Position numbers and translations under genes: made by a program
Shown: one piece after another, positions 43,440 through 53,886 of the stretch
How positions within the stretch are numbered: position 1 is the first letter of the stretch
How the letters are laid out: every line of letters starts with the position of its first letter
From: CAVQBL01 sp963710715
Lineage (GTDB): Bacteria; Pseudomonadota; Gammaproteobacteria; DSM-16500
Direction of reading: 5' to 3'
DNA length: 64,000 nt
NCBI GenBank assembly: GCA_963710715.1
Contig: CAVQBL010000007.1
Coordinates: 1 to 64,000 of the forward strand
Notes under the pieces: model-generated
Databases searched by the model: none
What the model was told of the DNA's origin: nothing
Seen by the model: only the letters and a program-made list of their open reading frames with translations

Positions 43440-44198
43440 ATGCTGAATTATCAATACGATCAAACCAAAAAACAAATCATCACTTGTTTTAACAAGGGTG
43501 CAAATACTTATGATAGAGCAGCAAATGTGCAAACACACATTGGCAAATGTTTAGCTCTGCGCTTGTCTGGCATACCAGCTTCGCGTGTATTAGAAATTGG
43601 TTGTGGAACAGGATTATTTAGCCAACATCTTTCTGAGCTCTTTTCAAATGCATCTTTATTACTCACAGATGTTGCCCCAGCGATGGTAGATATTTGCAAG
43701 CAGCGCTTTATAAACCAATCCAATGTGAGAGTTGTTTGCATGGATGGTGAGAATTTAATGTTATCCAATCAATTTGATTTGATTACTTCAAATATGACTT
43801 TGCATTGGTTTTCACATTTGCAACGTAATTTAAAGAACATCATCAATAAATTAATCTCAAACGGCCATTTTATTTTTTCGATGTTAGGTGAAAACTCTTT
43901 GCAAGAATGGCGACATATTTGCAAAAAATTTAAAATTGCAAATGCAACGCCTGTGTTTCCCACCAAAGATTTTATAAAAAAAATAATTCCAACTGCACAA
44001 ATACATGTTGAAACTTATCAGCAAAAATATAAAAGTGCATATGCTTTTCTCAATTCATTAAAATTAATAGGCGCAACCGCAGCGCCGCTCAATTATATTC
44101 CTCTGTCTGCGGGGATGTTGCGACGTGTAATGCGTCATTTTGACACCGAAATTACAATTTCATATGAAGTTATTTACGGGTATTATAAAAAAGCATGA
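43440..44198 (+). CDS. bioC: Malonyl-ACP O-methyltransferase BioC
   Basis: A 252-residue SAM-dependent methyltransferase that starts pimelate synthesis by methylating malonyl-ACP. The SAM motif is RVLEIGCGTGLFSQHLSEL, with LTDVAPAMVDICKQRF. An ATG at 43422 would add six residues. It overlaps bioD by 4 bp. BioC with BioH gives the pimeloyl route. Confidence 0.9.
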   Translation: MLNYQYDQTKKQIITCFNKGANTYDRAANVQTHIGKCLALRLSGIPASRVLEIGCGTGLFSQHLSELFSNASLLLTDVAPAMVDICKQRFINQSNVRVVCMDGENLMLSNQFDLITSNMTLHWFSHLQRNLKNIINKLISNGHFIFSMLGENSLQEWRHICKKFKIANATPVFPTKDFIKKIIPTAQIHVETYQQKYKSAYAFLNSLKLIGATAAPLNYIPLSAGMLRRVMRHFDTEITISYEVIYGYYKKA

Positions 44199-44827
44199 AT
44201 AAATTTTTCATTACTGGAACAGACACAAACGTAGGTAAAACACTAGTATCCGCAGTGCTTACTCTGGCTTTACAAGGTTATTATTGGAAGCCAATTGAAT
44301 GTGGTTTGGCAGATGAGATTTCTGATTATAAAACAATTCAGCAATTGACTGCTTTACCTGATATACATTTTTTTCCTTCGAATTATTCTTTAAAAGCGAG
44401 TTTATCACCTCATCAAGCAGCTGAATTAGAAAATATCACTATCGATATTAACAACTGCCAATTGCCTATGAATTCTCAACCACTCATTGTCGAAGGAGCG
44501 GGCGGTGTATTTGTGCCAATCAATCAACATGAATGTTTACTTGATCTCATGAAAAAATTTCATTTGCCTATTATTATCGTTAGCCGTGGCACATTGGGCA
44601 CTCTTAATCATACTTTGTTGACGATTGAAGCTTTACGTACACGAGGATTAAATATTTACGGTGTGATATTTTCTGGAGAATTAAATTTAAAGAATCAAAC
44701 GACTATTGAAAAATGGGGAGAAGTTAAAACTCTTTTACACGTTCCATGGTTTAAAGAAGTTACAAGAAATAGCTTACAAACTTGGGTCAGTCAAGAAAAA
44801 CAAAAAATTCTTGAGGTATTCATATGA
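44195..44827 (+). CDS. bioD: Dethiobiotin synthetase
   Basis: A 210-residue ATP-dependent enzyme that closes the ureido ring. The P-loop is ITGTDTNVGKTLVS, and EGAGGVFVPINQ is the second conserved region. It overlaps bioC and bioA by 4 bp (ATGA) on each side, so translation is coupled. Confidence 0.95.
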   Translation: MNKFFITGTDTNVGKTLVSAVLTLALQGYYWKPIECGLADEISDYKTIQQLTALPDIHFFPSNYSLKASLSPHQAAELENITIDINNCQLPMNSQPLIVEGAGGVFVPINQHECLLDLMKKFHLPIIIVSRGTLGTLNHTLLTIEALRTRGLNIYGVIFSGELNLKNQTTIEKWGEVKTLLHVPWFKEVTRNSLQTWVSQEKQKILEVFI

Positions 44828-46119
44828 CGCTTGCATTGCGTGATCAAACACTCATTTGGCATCCTTTCACACAACAACAAATTGCTGCATTACCTATACC
44901 TATTACACGTGGGGATGGTGCTTATTTAATAGATCAAGAAGGCAAGCGTTATCTCGATTTAATTTCATCCTGGTGGGTTAATTTGCATGGACATGCTCAT
45001 CCTGCGATAGCAGAAGCTATTTATGAACAAGCTTTACAACTCGAACATGTTATTTTTGCTGGGTTTACCCATGCTCCCGCGGTAAATCTTGCAGAAGAAC
45101 TACTGCAAATATTACCCAATCATTTTAAAAAAGTTTTTTATTCCGATAATGGCTCAACCGCAGTTGAAGTTGCCTTGAAAATGGCATATCAATATTGGCG
45201 TAATCTAGGAGAAAAAAGTCGTACGCGGTTTATTGCATTTGAAAATGGATATCATGGTGATACGGTGGGCGCAATGTCATTGGGAAAGAAAATTGGTTTC
45301 TTTTCGCATTTTGATGATCTTTTATTTGCAGTTGATATGTTTCCGTATCCTACGACATGGTTACAAGATGAAACGATATCTATAAAGGAGCAGCGGGTTT
45401 TATCACAGTTGACAGATTATTTAGAAAAACACGCGAGAGAAACCGCAGCATTAATTATTGAGCCATTAATTCAAGGCTCGAGTGGCATGCAAATGTGTAG
45501 GCCTGAATTTCTACAGCAACTGGAAAAGCTTATGCGTCAATACGGCGTGTTAGTTATTTATGATGAAGTCATGACAGGTTTTGGGCGCACCGGCGAGTAT
45601 TTTGCTTGTCTTAAAGCCAATACCAAACCCGATATCATTTGTTTAGCAAAAGGCTTAACGGGCGGTTTTTTACCTTTGGCGGTAACTGTTTGTGAAGAGC
45701 GCATTTATCAAGCATTTCTGGGGGATAATTTTGATCGCGCGCTTGCGCATGGGCACAGCTTTACCGCGAATCCTTTAGGCTGTGCTGCGGCATTAGCTTC
45801 GCTTAAATTATTAAAAAATACGGAAACGCGTGCCCGCATCCAAAAAATTTCTGCGGTACATAAAGAAATACTACCTACTTTATCGGGTATAGAAAGGCCA
45901 CGTAGCTGTGGTACAATTGCTGCTTTTGATTTGAAAACATCAATAAATTACGGGTCAGGTTTGAGTAATAAATTGCGCGAACGATTTTTACAAAAAGGAT
46001 TATTGATTAGGCCATTAGGAAATATTATTTATTTTTTACCGCCTTATTGTGTGAGTGAATCGGAATTAAGAGATTCGTATGATATTGTCATTAATGAAAT
46101 TACAGGAGTGACAGCATGA
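44824..46119 (+). CDS. bioA: Adenosylmethionine-8-amino-7-oxononanoate transaminase
   Basis: A 431-residue PLP aminotransferase that makes DAPA from KAPA using SAM as amino donor. The PLP Lys is in CLAKGLTGGFLPLA, with NGYHGDTVGAMSLG and YDEVMTGFGRTG. WHPFTQ at the N-terminus is typical of BioA. Overlaps bioD and bioB by 4 bp. Confidence 0.95.
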   Translation: MTLALRDQTLIWHPFTQQQIAALPIPITRGDGAYLIDQEGKRYLDLISSWWVNLHGHAHPAIAEAIYEQALQLEHVIFAGFTHAPAVNLAEELLQILPNHFKKVFYSDNGSTAVEVALKMAYQYWRNLGEKSRTRFIAFENGYHGDTVGAMSLGKKIGFFSHFDDLLFAVDMFPYPTTWLQDETISIKEQRVLSQLTDYLEKHARETAALIIEPLIQGSSGMQMCRPEFLQQLEKLMRQYGVLVIYDEVMTGFGRTGEYFACLKANTKPDIICLAKGLTGGFLPLAVTVCEERIYQAFLGDNFDRALAHGHSFTANPLGCAAALASLKLLKNTETRARIQKISAVHKEILPTLSGIERPRSCGTIAAFDLKTSINYGSGLSNKLRERFLQKGLLIRPLGNIIYFLPPYCVSESELRDSYDIVINEITGVTA

Positions 46120-47081
46120 AGAAGCAAAAGCAATGGACGCGGGATGATGTACTTGCTTTGTATGAATTGCCTTTCACCGATTTAATTTATCAAGCGCAAG
46201 CAATTCATAAACAACATTTTCCGAAAGCAAACATACAATTGAGCACATTACTTAATATTAAAGATGGTGGTTGCCCGGAAGATTGTCATTACTGCCCCCA
46301 AGCAGCACGTTATCATACGGGTGTTAAAGCAAAAAAATTATTGAGTAAAGATGTGGTGAAAAAACAAATACAAGCTGCAAAAACTGCAGGCGCAACCCGG
46401 TTTTGCATGGGCGCTGCTTGGCGTGAATTAAAAGATCGTGATGTGCCAGCGATCGCAGAATTAATTAAAGAAGTAAAGGACGCAGGCTTAGAATCTTGTG
46501 CCACACTCGGAATGTTAACGGATACACAAGCAGACGCACTCAAAGAAGCAGGGCTGGATTATTATAATCATAATGTGGATACATCGCCGGAGTATTACCA
46601 AGAAATTATTACCACCCGAACGTATGATGATAGATTGCAAACATTACAACGTGTGCGTGATGCAGGGATCAAAGTGTGCTGCGGTGGAATTGTAGGCTTA
46701 GGTGAAAAACGTGAAGATCGTGCAGGAATGTTAATGACGTTGGCAAATCTCTCTCCCCAGCCAGAAAGTGTACCTATCAACCAATTGATTCCCATCCCGG
46801 GGACCCCATTGGCAGATGTGCCACCTATGGATCCCATTGAATTTGTGCGCACGATTGCTATTGCGCGCATTCTGTTACCGATGACATATGTGCGCCTTTC
46901 CGCCGGTCGCATGTCAATGTCAGATGAATTGCAAGCGCTGTGTTTTGTGGCGGGTGCAAATTCAATTCATTACGGTGAAAAATTATTAATGACAGCGAAT
47001 CCTGAAGCTAACAAAGACCGAGCGTTGTTACAGCGCTTGAAGATGGGTGTTGAAATGTTAAGGGAAGTATGCGAACAATGA
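46116..47081 (+). CDS. bioB: Biotin synthase
   Basis: A 321-residue radical-SAM enzyme that inserts sulfur into dethiobiotin. The iron-sulfur cluster Cys are in GGCPEDCHYCPQ (CxxxCxxC). Later FCMGAAWRELKDRD and SCATLGMLTDTQ match BioB. Overlaps bioA by 4 bp and the HAD gene by 4 bp. Confidence 0.96.
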   Translation: MKKQKQWTRDDVLALYELPFTDLIYQAQAIHKQHFPKANIQLSTLLNIKDGGCPEDCHYCPQAARYHTGVKAKKLLSKDVVKKQIQAAKTAGATRFCMGAAWRELKDRDVPAIAELIKEVKDAGLESCATLGMLTDTQADALKEAGLDYYNHNVDTSPEYYQEIITTRTYDDRLQTLQRVRDAGIKVCCGGIVGLGEKREDRAGMLMTLANLSPQPESVPINQLIPIPGTPLADVPPMDPIEFVRTIAIARILLPMTYVRLSAGRMSMSDELQALCFVAGANSIHYGEKLLMTANPEANKDRALLQRLKMGVEMLREVCEQ

Positions 47082-47743
47082 AATATAAAGCCATTATTTT
47101 TGATTTTGATGGTGTTTTATTTGATAGTGAAAAAATTCACTTACAAGCCAGTAATCAAGTCTTTCGTGAGTTAGGTTTTACGATTTCAGAAAAAGAATAT
47201 TTTCAGCGCTATGTTGGTTTATCCGATAATGATGTATTTGATTTCATATTAAATGAAAAAAATATTCAATTTAATCCCGAGCAAGTTAAATCGCTTAGAC
47301 AGGATAAAGTCGCTGCTTATAAAAAAATTATTAATAGTAGCGAATTTCTGTATGGGATATCTAACGTCAAAAATTTTATAGAAGCTTATGAAGCCATCGC
47401 GCGTTTTGCAATTTGTAGTGGTGCCACAAGAGAAGAAATTGAAAGCACACTCGAAAAATTAGAAAATGGTAAACTCAAGAAATATTTTAAATATATTATT
47501 TCAATCGAAGATGTTGCTAAAGGGAAACCTTCACCCGAAGGCTATATTCTCACTGCACAGCGATTGAATTTATCACCACAACATTGTTTAGCAATTGAAG
47601 ATACTCCCAAAGGCGTATCTGCCGCTAAAGATGCTGGCATGAGTGTTGTTGCCATTACAACTTCTCTCAGTAAATCCCATTTTAGCAATGTCGATTTCAT
47701 CGCAGAAAATTACAATGAAATCGATGCGTGGATAAAAAGCTAA
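47078..47743 (+). CDS. HAD-family hydrolase (beta-phosphoglucomutase/phosphatase-like)
   Basis: A 221-residue phosphatase-like protein. The HAD motif I is IFDFDGVLFDSEK, motif II CSGATREE and motif III/IV LAIEDTPKGVSAAKDAGM. The ATG at 47078 overlaps the bioB stop, so it is the last gene of the biotin operon. Its substrate and any link with biotin are unknown. Confidence 0.85.
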   Translation: MKYKAIIFDFDGVLFDSEKIHLQASNQVFRELGFTISEKEYFQRYVGLSDNDVFDFILNEKNIQFNPEQVKSLRQDKVAAYKKIINSSEFLYGISNVKNFIEAYEAIARFAICSGATREEIESTLEKLENGKLKKYFKYIISIEDVAKGKPSPEGYILTAQRLNLSPQHCLAIEDTPKGVSAAKDAGMSVVAITTSLSKSHFSNVDFIAENYNEIDAWIKS

Positions 47744-47825
47744 TACTTTTAAATACACTGGAATCCGCAAAAAGAATAGAAGTGATGACATAAGGTGGTT
47801 ATCTTCACTGTTTAGGAGTTAAGGT

Positions 47826-50060
47826 ATGAAATCAAGTAATATATCCTCTTTTTCTTCCAGCGAAGAGTTAAATGAGCTTGCGGAACAAAAAAAAGACGCG
47901 GCTGTACTAAACAATCTTGGTATATGTTATGCAAGTGGTATTGGGGTTGAGAGGAATAAAGAAACGGCGGTCAATTACTACCGCGTAGGGGCGAATCTTG
48001 GCGATGCTGCTGCACAATACAATCTCGGCATGTGTTATGAGCTTGGAGGAGATGAAGAAGAAGCTGTGCACTGGTACCATAAAGCAGCTAAAGAGAATCA
48101 TGTAGGTGCACAATTTCACCTTGGTTGGTGTTATGCGAATGGTATTGGGGTCACAAAGGATGAAAAAACTGCAATGAGTTGGTATCAAAAAGCAGCTGAC
48201 CAAAATTATGCACCTGCACTAAATAATCTTGGCATGTGCTATACGAACAACATCGGGGTTGATAAGGATTACAAAATTGCAGTGAGTTGTTATCAAAGAG
48301 CGGCTAATCTGAATGACGCGAGCGCGCAAAATAATCTCGGTGTGAGCTATGAGCTTGGCAGAGGCGTTGACAAAAATAACGAAACAGCAATAATCTGGTA
48401 TCGCAAAGCAGCGGAACAAAATCACCTGGATGCGCAAGCTTCTCTCCTTCGACTAGGGATAAAATTCAAAATTCCAGAGAAAAAAAACACTACAGAAGAA
48501 AGAGAACTGGCTAAAAATGTTGAAGATGAGAAGAATCCTATATATATACAAGGGATAAATTATTTAAAAGAAGGTAATTATCAACAAGCTATTACTGAAT
48601 TTAAAAAAATAAAAGAAAATGATAAAAATTACCAGGAAGCTAATAAGGGCGTTATAGAATGCTTTGCTATGCTATTGGAGGAGGAGATTTACAAACAATT
48701 CAGCAAGAAGATTATCCTTGAAGAAAAATCTCCTGTTAAAAAACCCCCAAGTGGGTTCTCTATATCATCTACTTTAGACGGTTATGACCCAAAAGTCGTT
48801 GATCCAATTATTACAGAAAGAGAGATTAAATGCTTCGAGTTTAATGTAGCAAGTCAAGCAGTAGCATTAATTCAAAATCGTGTAGTAGAAACTGAAAAAA
48901 ATCCGCCGCCTGAACAAACTACGGCTATTCTCTTGAAAAAAAAGCAAGAACTAGAAGCCCAAAAAACAATTGCTGAAAATAACTATAATGCCGTGCAAGA
49001 ATCCTACGAAATTTTAGTAAATGGCGTCGAAGAAAAAGAACTTAAGCGTCAAGTAGAGACAGAAAAGCATTATTTTTCACCTAGTAGGACCCAAAAAAAG
49101 GATGCGCTGGAAATTGCAAAACACCTACAAGCAAACCGACTCGCTAACAAAACTCAAAATTCAAAACCGCTAAAAGTCGATAACATTCCCACGCGACGCT
49201 TGATTACAGCAGAAATTTCTACTATCAAAGCATCGCTTATGGTATACGGTAGACCACCGGATAAGAATCCCTATGGTACTAACCTTGGCTGGACTTCTGT
49301 TTCTAGCATTAAGAAGAAAGAACTAAGTCATTGTGAAGATATCAATCTAGGCGACGACTTATCTATAAAGTACCAACAAAAAGTTCATCCTCACTATAAC
49401 CATGTTGGCGATTACTATATGGATGATTTAGGTAAGTATAAGGATATTTTTAAAAAAATAAATTCTATAACCAGCACAACAGATGAAAAGACACATGTAG
49501 AAAATGAAAAACGACTAGCCTCTTATATGTTACGCTATAGTAAAACTGGCCAGAGTATTACACTAAATGATTTAAAGCAAATCAAGCCAGAAGCTACTCT
49601 CGACGATGTTAAACATATCAATAGAATTCTTTATCATTGTTTTGTAAAAGAAATTGCGCGTTGGATGTTACCTAAAAATTCAGAAAATGAACTCCCATTT
49701 GCCACTGCGCAATTGCGTGCTGTTAAATTAATTGAAAAAGGCTACTTGCGTATGGAGCAAGTGTTTTCTCAGTTTGCTCCTTACGGTGTTTTTACTGACA
49801 AAGGCATCGTCAAAAATATTGCCTCTGTAAAAAAGAAAATTAAAATGATTAACACACTTTATAAGAAAACTATTCTAACACCAGAGTCAGGAAGTTTAAT
49901 AAAACATATCAATTTTCTTAGTCAACACGGTATGCTTGTTACAACCCGAAAACAATTACACGAAGAGTTAAAAAGTGGGTATGGCGCTGGTAGTGATACA
50001 GATGGCGAAGGGTACGATTCTGATACTGCAGAAAATATGAATAAGCAGAAAAGACTTTGA
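47826..50060 (+). CDS. Sel1-repeat protein with long coiled C-terminal part, effector-like
   Basis: A 744-residue protein. Residues about 25-205 hold five or six Sel1-type repeats (for example NNLGICYASGIGVERNKETAV, FHLGWCYANGIGVTKDEKTAM, NNLGMCYTNNIGVDKD). A region with TPR-like YLKEGNYQQAITEFKKIKEN follows, then coiled coils (KKKQELEAQKTIAENNYNAVQ) and a C-terminal domain I do not recognise. AGGAG precedes the ATG at 47826. Sel1 proteins often act in host interaction in Legionellales; the role here is inference. Convergent with the next gene. Confidence 0.75.
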   Translation: MKSSNISSFSSSEELNELAEQKKDAAVLNNLGICYASGIGVERNKETAVNYYRVGANLGDAAAQYNLGMCYELGGDEEEAVHWYHKAAKENHVGAQFHLGWCYANGIGVTKDEKTAMSWYQKAADQNYAPALNNLGMCYTNNIGVDKDYKIAVSCYQRAANLNDASAQNNLGVSYELGRGVDKNNETAIIWYRKAAEQNHLDAQASLLRLGIKFKIPEKKNTTEERELAKNVEDEKNPIYIQGINYLKEGNYQQAITEFKKIKENDKNYQEANKGVIECFAMLLEEEIYKQFSKKIILEEKSPVKKPPSGFSISSTLDGYDPKVVDPIITEREIKCFEFNVASQAVALIQNRVVETEKNPPPEQTTAILLKKKQELEAQKTIAENNYNAVQESYEILVNGVEEKELKRQVETEKHYFSPSRTQKKDALEIAKHLQANRLANKTQNSKPLKVDNIPTRRLITAEISTIKASLMVYGRPPDKNPYGTNLGWTSVSSIKKKELSHCEDINLGDDLSIKYQQKVHPHYNHVGDYYMDDLGKYKDIFKKINSITSTTDEKTHVENEKRLASYMLRYSKTGQSITLNDLKQIKPEATLDDVKHINRILYHCFVKEIARWMLPKNSENELPFATAQLRAVKLIEKGYLRMEQVFSQFAPYGVFTDKGIVKNIASVKKKIKMINTLYKKTILTPESGSLIKHINFLSQHGMLVTTRKQLHEELKSGYGAGSDTDGEGYDSDTAENMNKQKRL

Positions 50061-50090
50061 ATGTAATGTAAAGATTAGGATTATTGTTCT

Positions 50091-51911
50091 TTAAAATACA
50101 AACGAAGTTTCTCGCTCCCTTTCTGATAAGGGTATAGGAGTGGGGGAGTGTGCCTGTGGTGGAATATTTACAGGAGGATGGCTAAAAAATTGGAATCCAG
50201 AGTGATTGGAACCCCGCGTTTCTGATTGACTACGTTTGAGTTTTTGCTGAATATCTTGTTCTCTGGATTTGGATCTGCTTTGACGAAAAGTGGTTGAATG
50301 TTGTAATAATTTTTCATGAAATTTTTCTGGGAGTTGTTTTTTAAAAGAAATAAACCCCGTGATATCACTTATCAAAAGAGGTTTTGTAATTCCCATGTTT
50401 TTTAAAGCGGCTTCTAATGGTGAATCTGAACTTTTTCCATTTTCATTATTGAGAGAATTCTCGTTTGAACCTTCATTTCCATCTTGAAGATCTCTATGGG
50501 ATAAGGATCTTTTAATTTTTCTATTTGCTATTGATTTTGACATGTCATTTTTATTATCGGAATTTCTACCTGCTATTAACGAGGCTATGAGCGCATTGAT
50601 GTTTAGTATATTGATAAACGTTTTTTTCATGTCATTTTCATTATAAGGTACTAGAAAATTATTTGTGACGCAGGTAATTTCTTTTGGTAAAAGCATTTGA
50701 AACCATGCTTGTATGATAATTTCTTTAAGATAAGTATTTGTTAAATTTTCTCCTAATAACTGGGCTAATTCATTCTGGAAAATTTTTATCGGATTACATT
50801 CCTTGCTAGTTTTATTACCTGTATTATTACTACTCGTGCTTTTGTAAAGGGCTTGATATGATGCCTTTAAATTGCGAATGTTTCTTTCTGTTGGTAAATA
50901 AGATTCAACACATTTCTGCAAATGGAAATTTATTTTATTTAATTTTATGGGGTTTGCATTTTGAAATGTTTCATTAAGTGTTTTATCGTGCGAAATAAGG
51001 CTCATTACTATAGCAGAATTGACATAAGGGGGTACAATTTTTTCGTCTGCGCTGCTTGCTTTATGCATATTAGCGGGAGAAAAATCGATAGATAAGCCGC
51101 GTACTAATGGATCTAGAAATAATTTGCACGCAATTACTACTAATAAATTATATCTTTGCAAGGGAGAGAGAAGATCATTTGAAACAGCGAATATATTTCT
51201 AATTTCTTTAACAAATACATGTTGATCAGATGTAAAATGAATGGATAAATGATTAAAATGAGTCTCTATATCTTCAAGTACTTCATCAAGTTTTTCAGAG
51301 GTAGGTGTAACTCCATTAAACAGGTTATCTATGAGTGGAGATAATTTTGCAAGAGCTGAAATATATAATGGTCCGGATCTTTTACGTTTAGGCGCAGTCA
51401 AATGATATTCATGATATTTTTTTAGCAAAATTATCTCGGTTTCTGCTAATTTTGAATTCGCTTGTATAACTTCTTTGTTAGTTTTTATTTTTTCCTCTTT
51501 TGCATCAATTTCAAGCTTCATACGGCGTAATTTATATTCTAAAATAGTGGTGCTTGCGCCCATGTTACTTGTAAGGCCACAATTTTTTTTCTCTTCATCA
51601 GTTAATCCTGTATCAATATAAGAGCCGGTAGTAATATTTTTTATTTTTAGTTCGGCAGTGGCTTCTCGTTCGCATTTTATTCTTTTAATAATAGTTGATC
51701 TATGGTCGAGCAGGGTGGAATATATTTTGATTTTACGCCTTAAGGTTTCTATATTTTTATTTTCAACTGTAACAGCTTGTGCATATGTGATTTTGTAGTT
51801 TTCTTTTAGCGCTTTGTGTGTCTCGATTAATTTCGCTTCTTTTTCTTTAAAGACAACATCTAAACTTTTTGCTTCAGTTGTGGCTGCTGGAAGTGGGGTA
51901 CTTGACTGCAT
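50091..51911 (-). CDS. Coiled-coil protein of unknown function
   Basis: A 606-residue protein that I do not recognise. It begins MQSSTPLPAATTEAKSLDVVF with a strong AAGGAAA site before the ATG at 51911; an upstream in-frame ATG at 51974 is less likely. The first 200 residues have coiled-coil stretches (EATAELKIKNITTG, KLEIDAKEEKIKTNKEVIQA). The C-terminal 120 residues are Ser/Arg/Gln-rich and low-complexity. Candidate host-directed protein, but only by context. Confidence 0.6.
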   Translation of the reverse strand: MQSSTPLPAATTEAKSLDVVFKEKEAKLIETHKALKENYKITYAQAVTVENKNIETLRRKIKIYSTLLDHRSTIIKRIKCEREATAELKIKNITTGSYIDTGLTDEEKKNCGLTSNMGASTTILEYKLRRMKLEIDAKEEKIKTNKEVIQANSKLAETEIILLKKYHEYHLTAPKRKRSGPLYISALAKLSPLIDNLFNGVTPTSEKLDEVLEDIETHFNHLSIHFTSDQHVFVKEIRNIFAVSNDLLSPLQRYNLLVVIACKLFLDPLVRGLSIDFSPANMHKASSADEKIVPPYVNSAIVMSLISHDKTLNETFQNANPIKLNKINFHLQKCVESYLPTERNIRNLKASYQALYKSTSSNNTGNKTSKECNPIKIFQNELAQLLGENLTNTYLKEIIIQAWFQMLLPKEITCVTNNFLVPYNENDMKKTFINILNINALIASLIAGRNSDNKNDMSKSIANRKIKRSLSHRDLQDGNEGSNENSLNNENGKSSDSPLEAALKNMGITKPLLISDITGFISFKKQLPEKFHEKLLQHSTTFRQSRSKSREQDIQQKLKRSQSETRGSNHSGFQFFSHPPVNIPPQAHSPTPIPLSERERETSFVF

Positions 51912-52161
51912 TTTATTTTCCTTTTTATTAAATCGCGAGATTTCGTGGTTTTGCGATAGCAGAAACCTGTACAAATAATTCTAGCAACACATTTTATTGT
52001 GTAAATATTTACTAATGCAACTAGAAAAAGCGCATTTTTTGAACTTTATTGTGTCATCCTTGTTTCAACTGAATAAATAATAGTCAAAAATTATAAGAGA
52101 TGTTGCTAGATAGGGTTATGAAATGGCGTGAAAAAACTGTTCTATATAAAAAATGTACAAT

Positions 52162-53781
52162 TTACATTCCTATATATTGCGGTCCACTGCCTCCCTCTGA
52201 AGGGGTCCAGACAATGTTTTGGGTGGGATCTTTAATGTCGCAGGCTTTGCACTGTAAACAATTGCCACCATTAATTTGTAAGCGCGGATTATTATTAGTA
52301 TCAAAAAGAATTTCATAAACACCCGCGGGGCAGTAACGTTGTTCCGGGGAATTGTATAGTTTGTAATTCACATCGATTGCAGTTGCACGATTTTTTAATT
52401 TTAAGTGATAAGGTTGATCTTCGTGATATTGAATATTGGCTAGATTTAGAGAAGTCAGTAAATCAAAAGTAACTTGGTTGTCATGTTTTGGATAAATAAT
52501 TTTTTTGCAATCTGCAGCGGGTTTTAATTGTAAATAATCCGCATGATTGCGCAATGTCCAGGGTGCATTGCCACGGAATAAATAAGTGTCGATGGCTGCA
52601 TAAGTTAATCCTAGCCACAGCCCCCAATTCATTGCGGGTCGAATATTGCGTTCTTTACGCAGTTCTTTCCAAACCCAGCTAGTTTTTAAATTTTTTGAAT
52701 AATCTACACATTCTTCATGTGAAGTTTGTTGTAATAAAGGTAATACACTTTCTGCTGCTAACATTCCTGATTTCATGGCAGTATGAATACCTTTGATTTT
52801 GGGAACATTTAAAAATCCTGCGGCACAACCAATTAATAAACCGCCAGGGAAAGTGAGTTTTGGAATAGATTGAAACCCACCTTCATTCAGTGAGCGTGCG
52901 CCATAAGCGATGCGTTTGCTTTTTGCCAATAAAGGATAAATCAAAGGATGTGTTTTAAAACGTTGAAATTCTTCGTAAGGATTAAAATAAGGGTTTTGAT
53001 AATCCAGACCTACGACAAAACCAATCTCAAGTAAGTTTTTTTCAAAATGATATGCAAATGAGCCACCGTAAGTTTTCGTATTCAATGGCCAACCGATGGA
53101 ATGCATGACGAGACCGGATTGGTGTAATTCCTCAGGAATTTCCCATAATTCTTTAATGCCTAAACCGTAAGTTTGTGGATCGACATTTTTACGCAGTTGA
53201 AATTTTTCAAATAATGTTTGCGTGAGTGATCCGCGACAACCTTCGGCAAAAAAAGTTTGTTTAGCGCGTAATTCTATTCCGGGTTGAAAGCGTGATGTGG
53301 GTTTGCCAAATCGATCAACACCTTTATCTCCTGTTATTACGCCAGAGACTTGATCATTCTCATAAATAATTTCAGTTGCAGCAAATCCAGGAAAAATATT
53401 AACGCCTAAACTTTCTGCTTGTTCAGCTAACCAACGACAAAATTTTCCCAAACTAATAATATAATTGCCATGATTATGCATTTGTCTTGGCGTGGGTAAG
53501 CGAAAAGATTTTTTTTCCGTGAGTAATAAAAATTGATCTTGAGTTGCAGGTGTATTGAGCGGCGCGTTTTTTTCTTTCCAATCCGGTATTAATTCATTTA
53601 ATGCGCGTGGTTCAAGTACTGCGCCGGAAAGAATATGTGAACCTATTTCAGCGCCTTTGTCTATGACACAAATTTAAGTGAGTTATTTTTGGTTGAGTTG
53701 CGCGAGACGAATAGCAGCAGAAAGTCCAGCTGGGCCTGCACCAACGATGACAACATCAAATTCCATGACTTCGTGGCGCAT
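52162..53781 (-). pseudogene. ETF-ubiquinone oxidoreductase, local frame damage near the N-terminus
   Basis: This gene encodes the inner-membrane flavoprotein that passes electrons from ETF to quinone. The start at 53781 follows GGGAG. The N-terminus MRHEVMEFDVVIVGAGPAGLSA is clear. After QLNQK two in-frame TAA codons occur within 12 nt; if three A's were added in the A-runs (two and one), the sequence would read NNSLKICVIDKGAEIGS, as expected for the family. From MHNHGNYIISLGKF onward it is intact, with the C-terminal 4Fe-4S Cys (NCLQCKACDIKDPTQNI). It is either a recent pseudogene or homopolymer miscalls. Confidence 0.8.
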
Positions 53782-53818
53782 AATTCTCCCGCTGTAGTGC
53801 TATGGTGCGTCAAGTAGA

Positions 53819-53886
53819 TCCCGTGTAAAAGCATCACGGGATAACATTCGTATTGCAAAAGCATTTTTTACACAATACGAATGTTA
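53819..53886. repeat. Two hairpins, one shared with 19523-19545
   Basis: ATCCCGTG/CACGGGAT lies at 53819-53842, and TAACATTCGTATTG/CAATACGAATGTTA (perfect 14-bp stem) at 53842-53886. The first, with its flanks, recurs upstream of the NlpC/P60-like gene. They lie between the small leader-like gene and the ETF-QO gene, so they may attenuate transcription. Confidence 0.65.
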
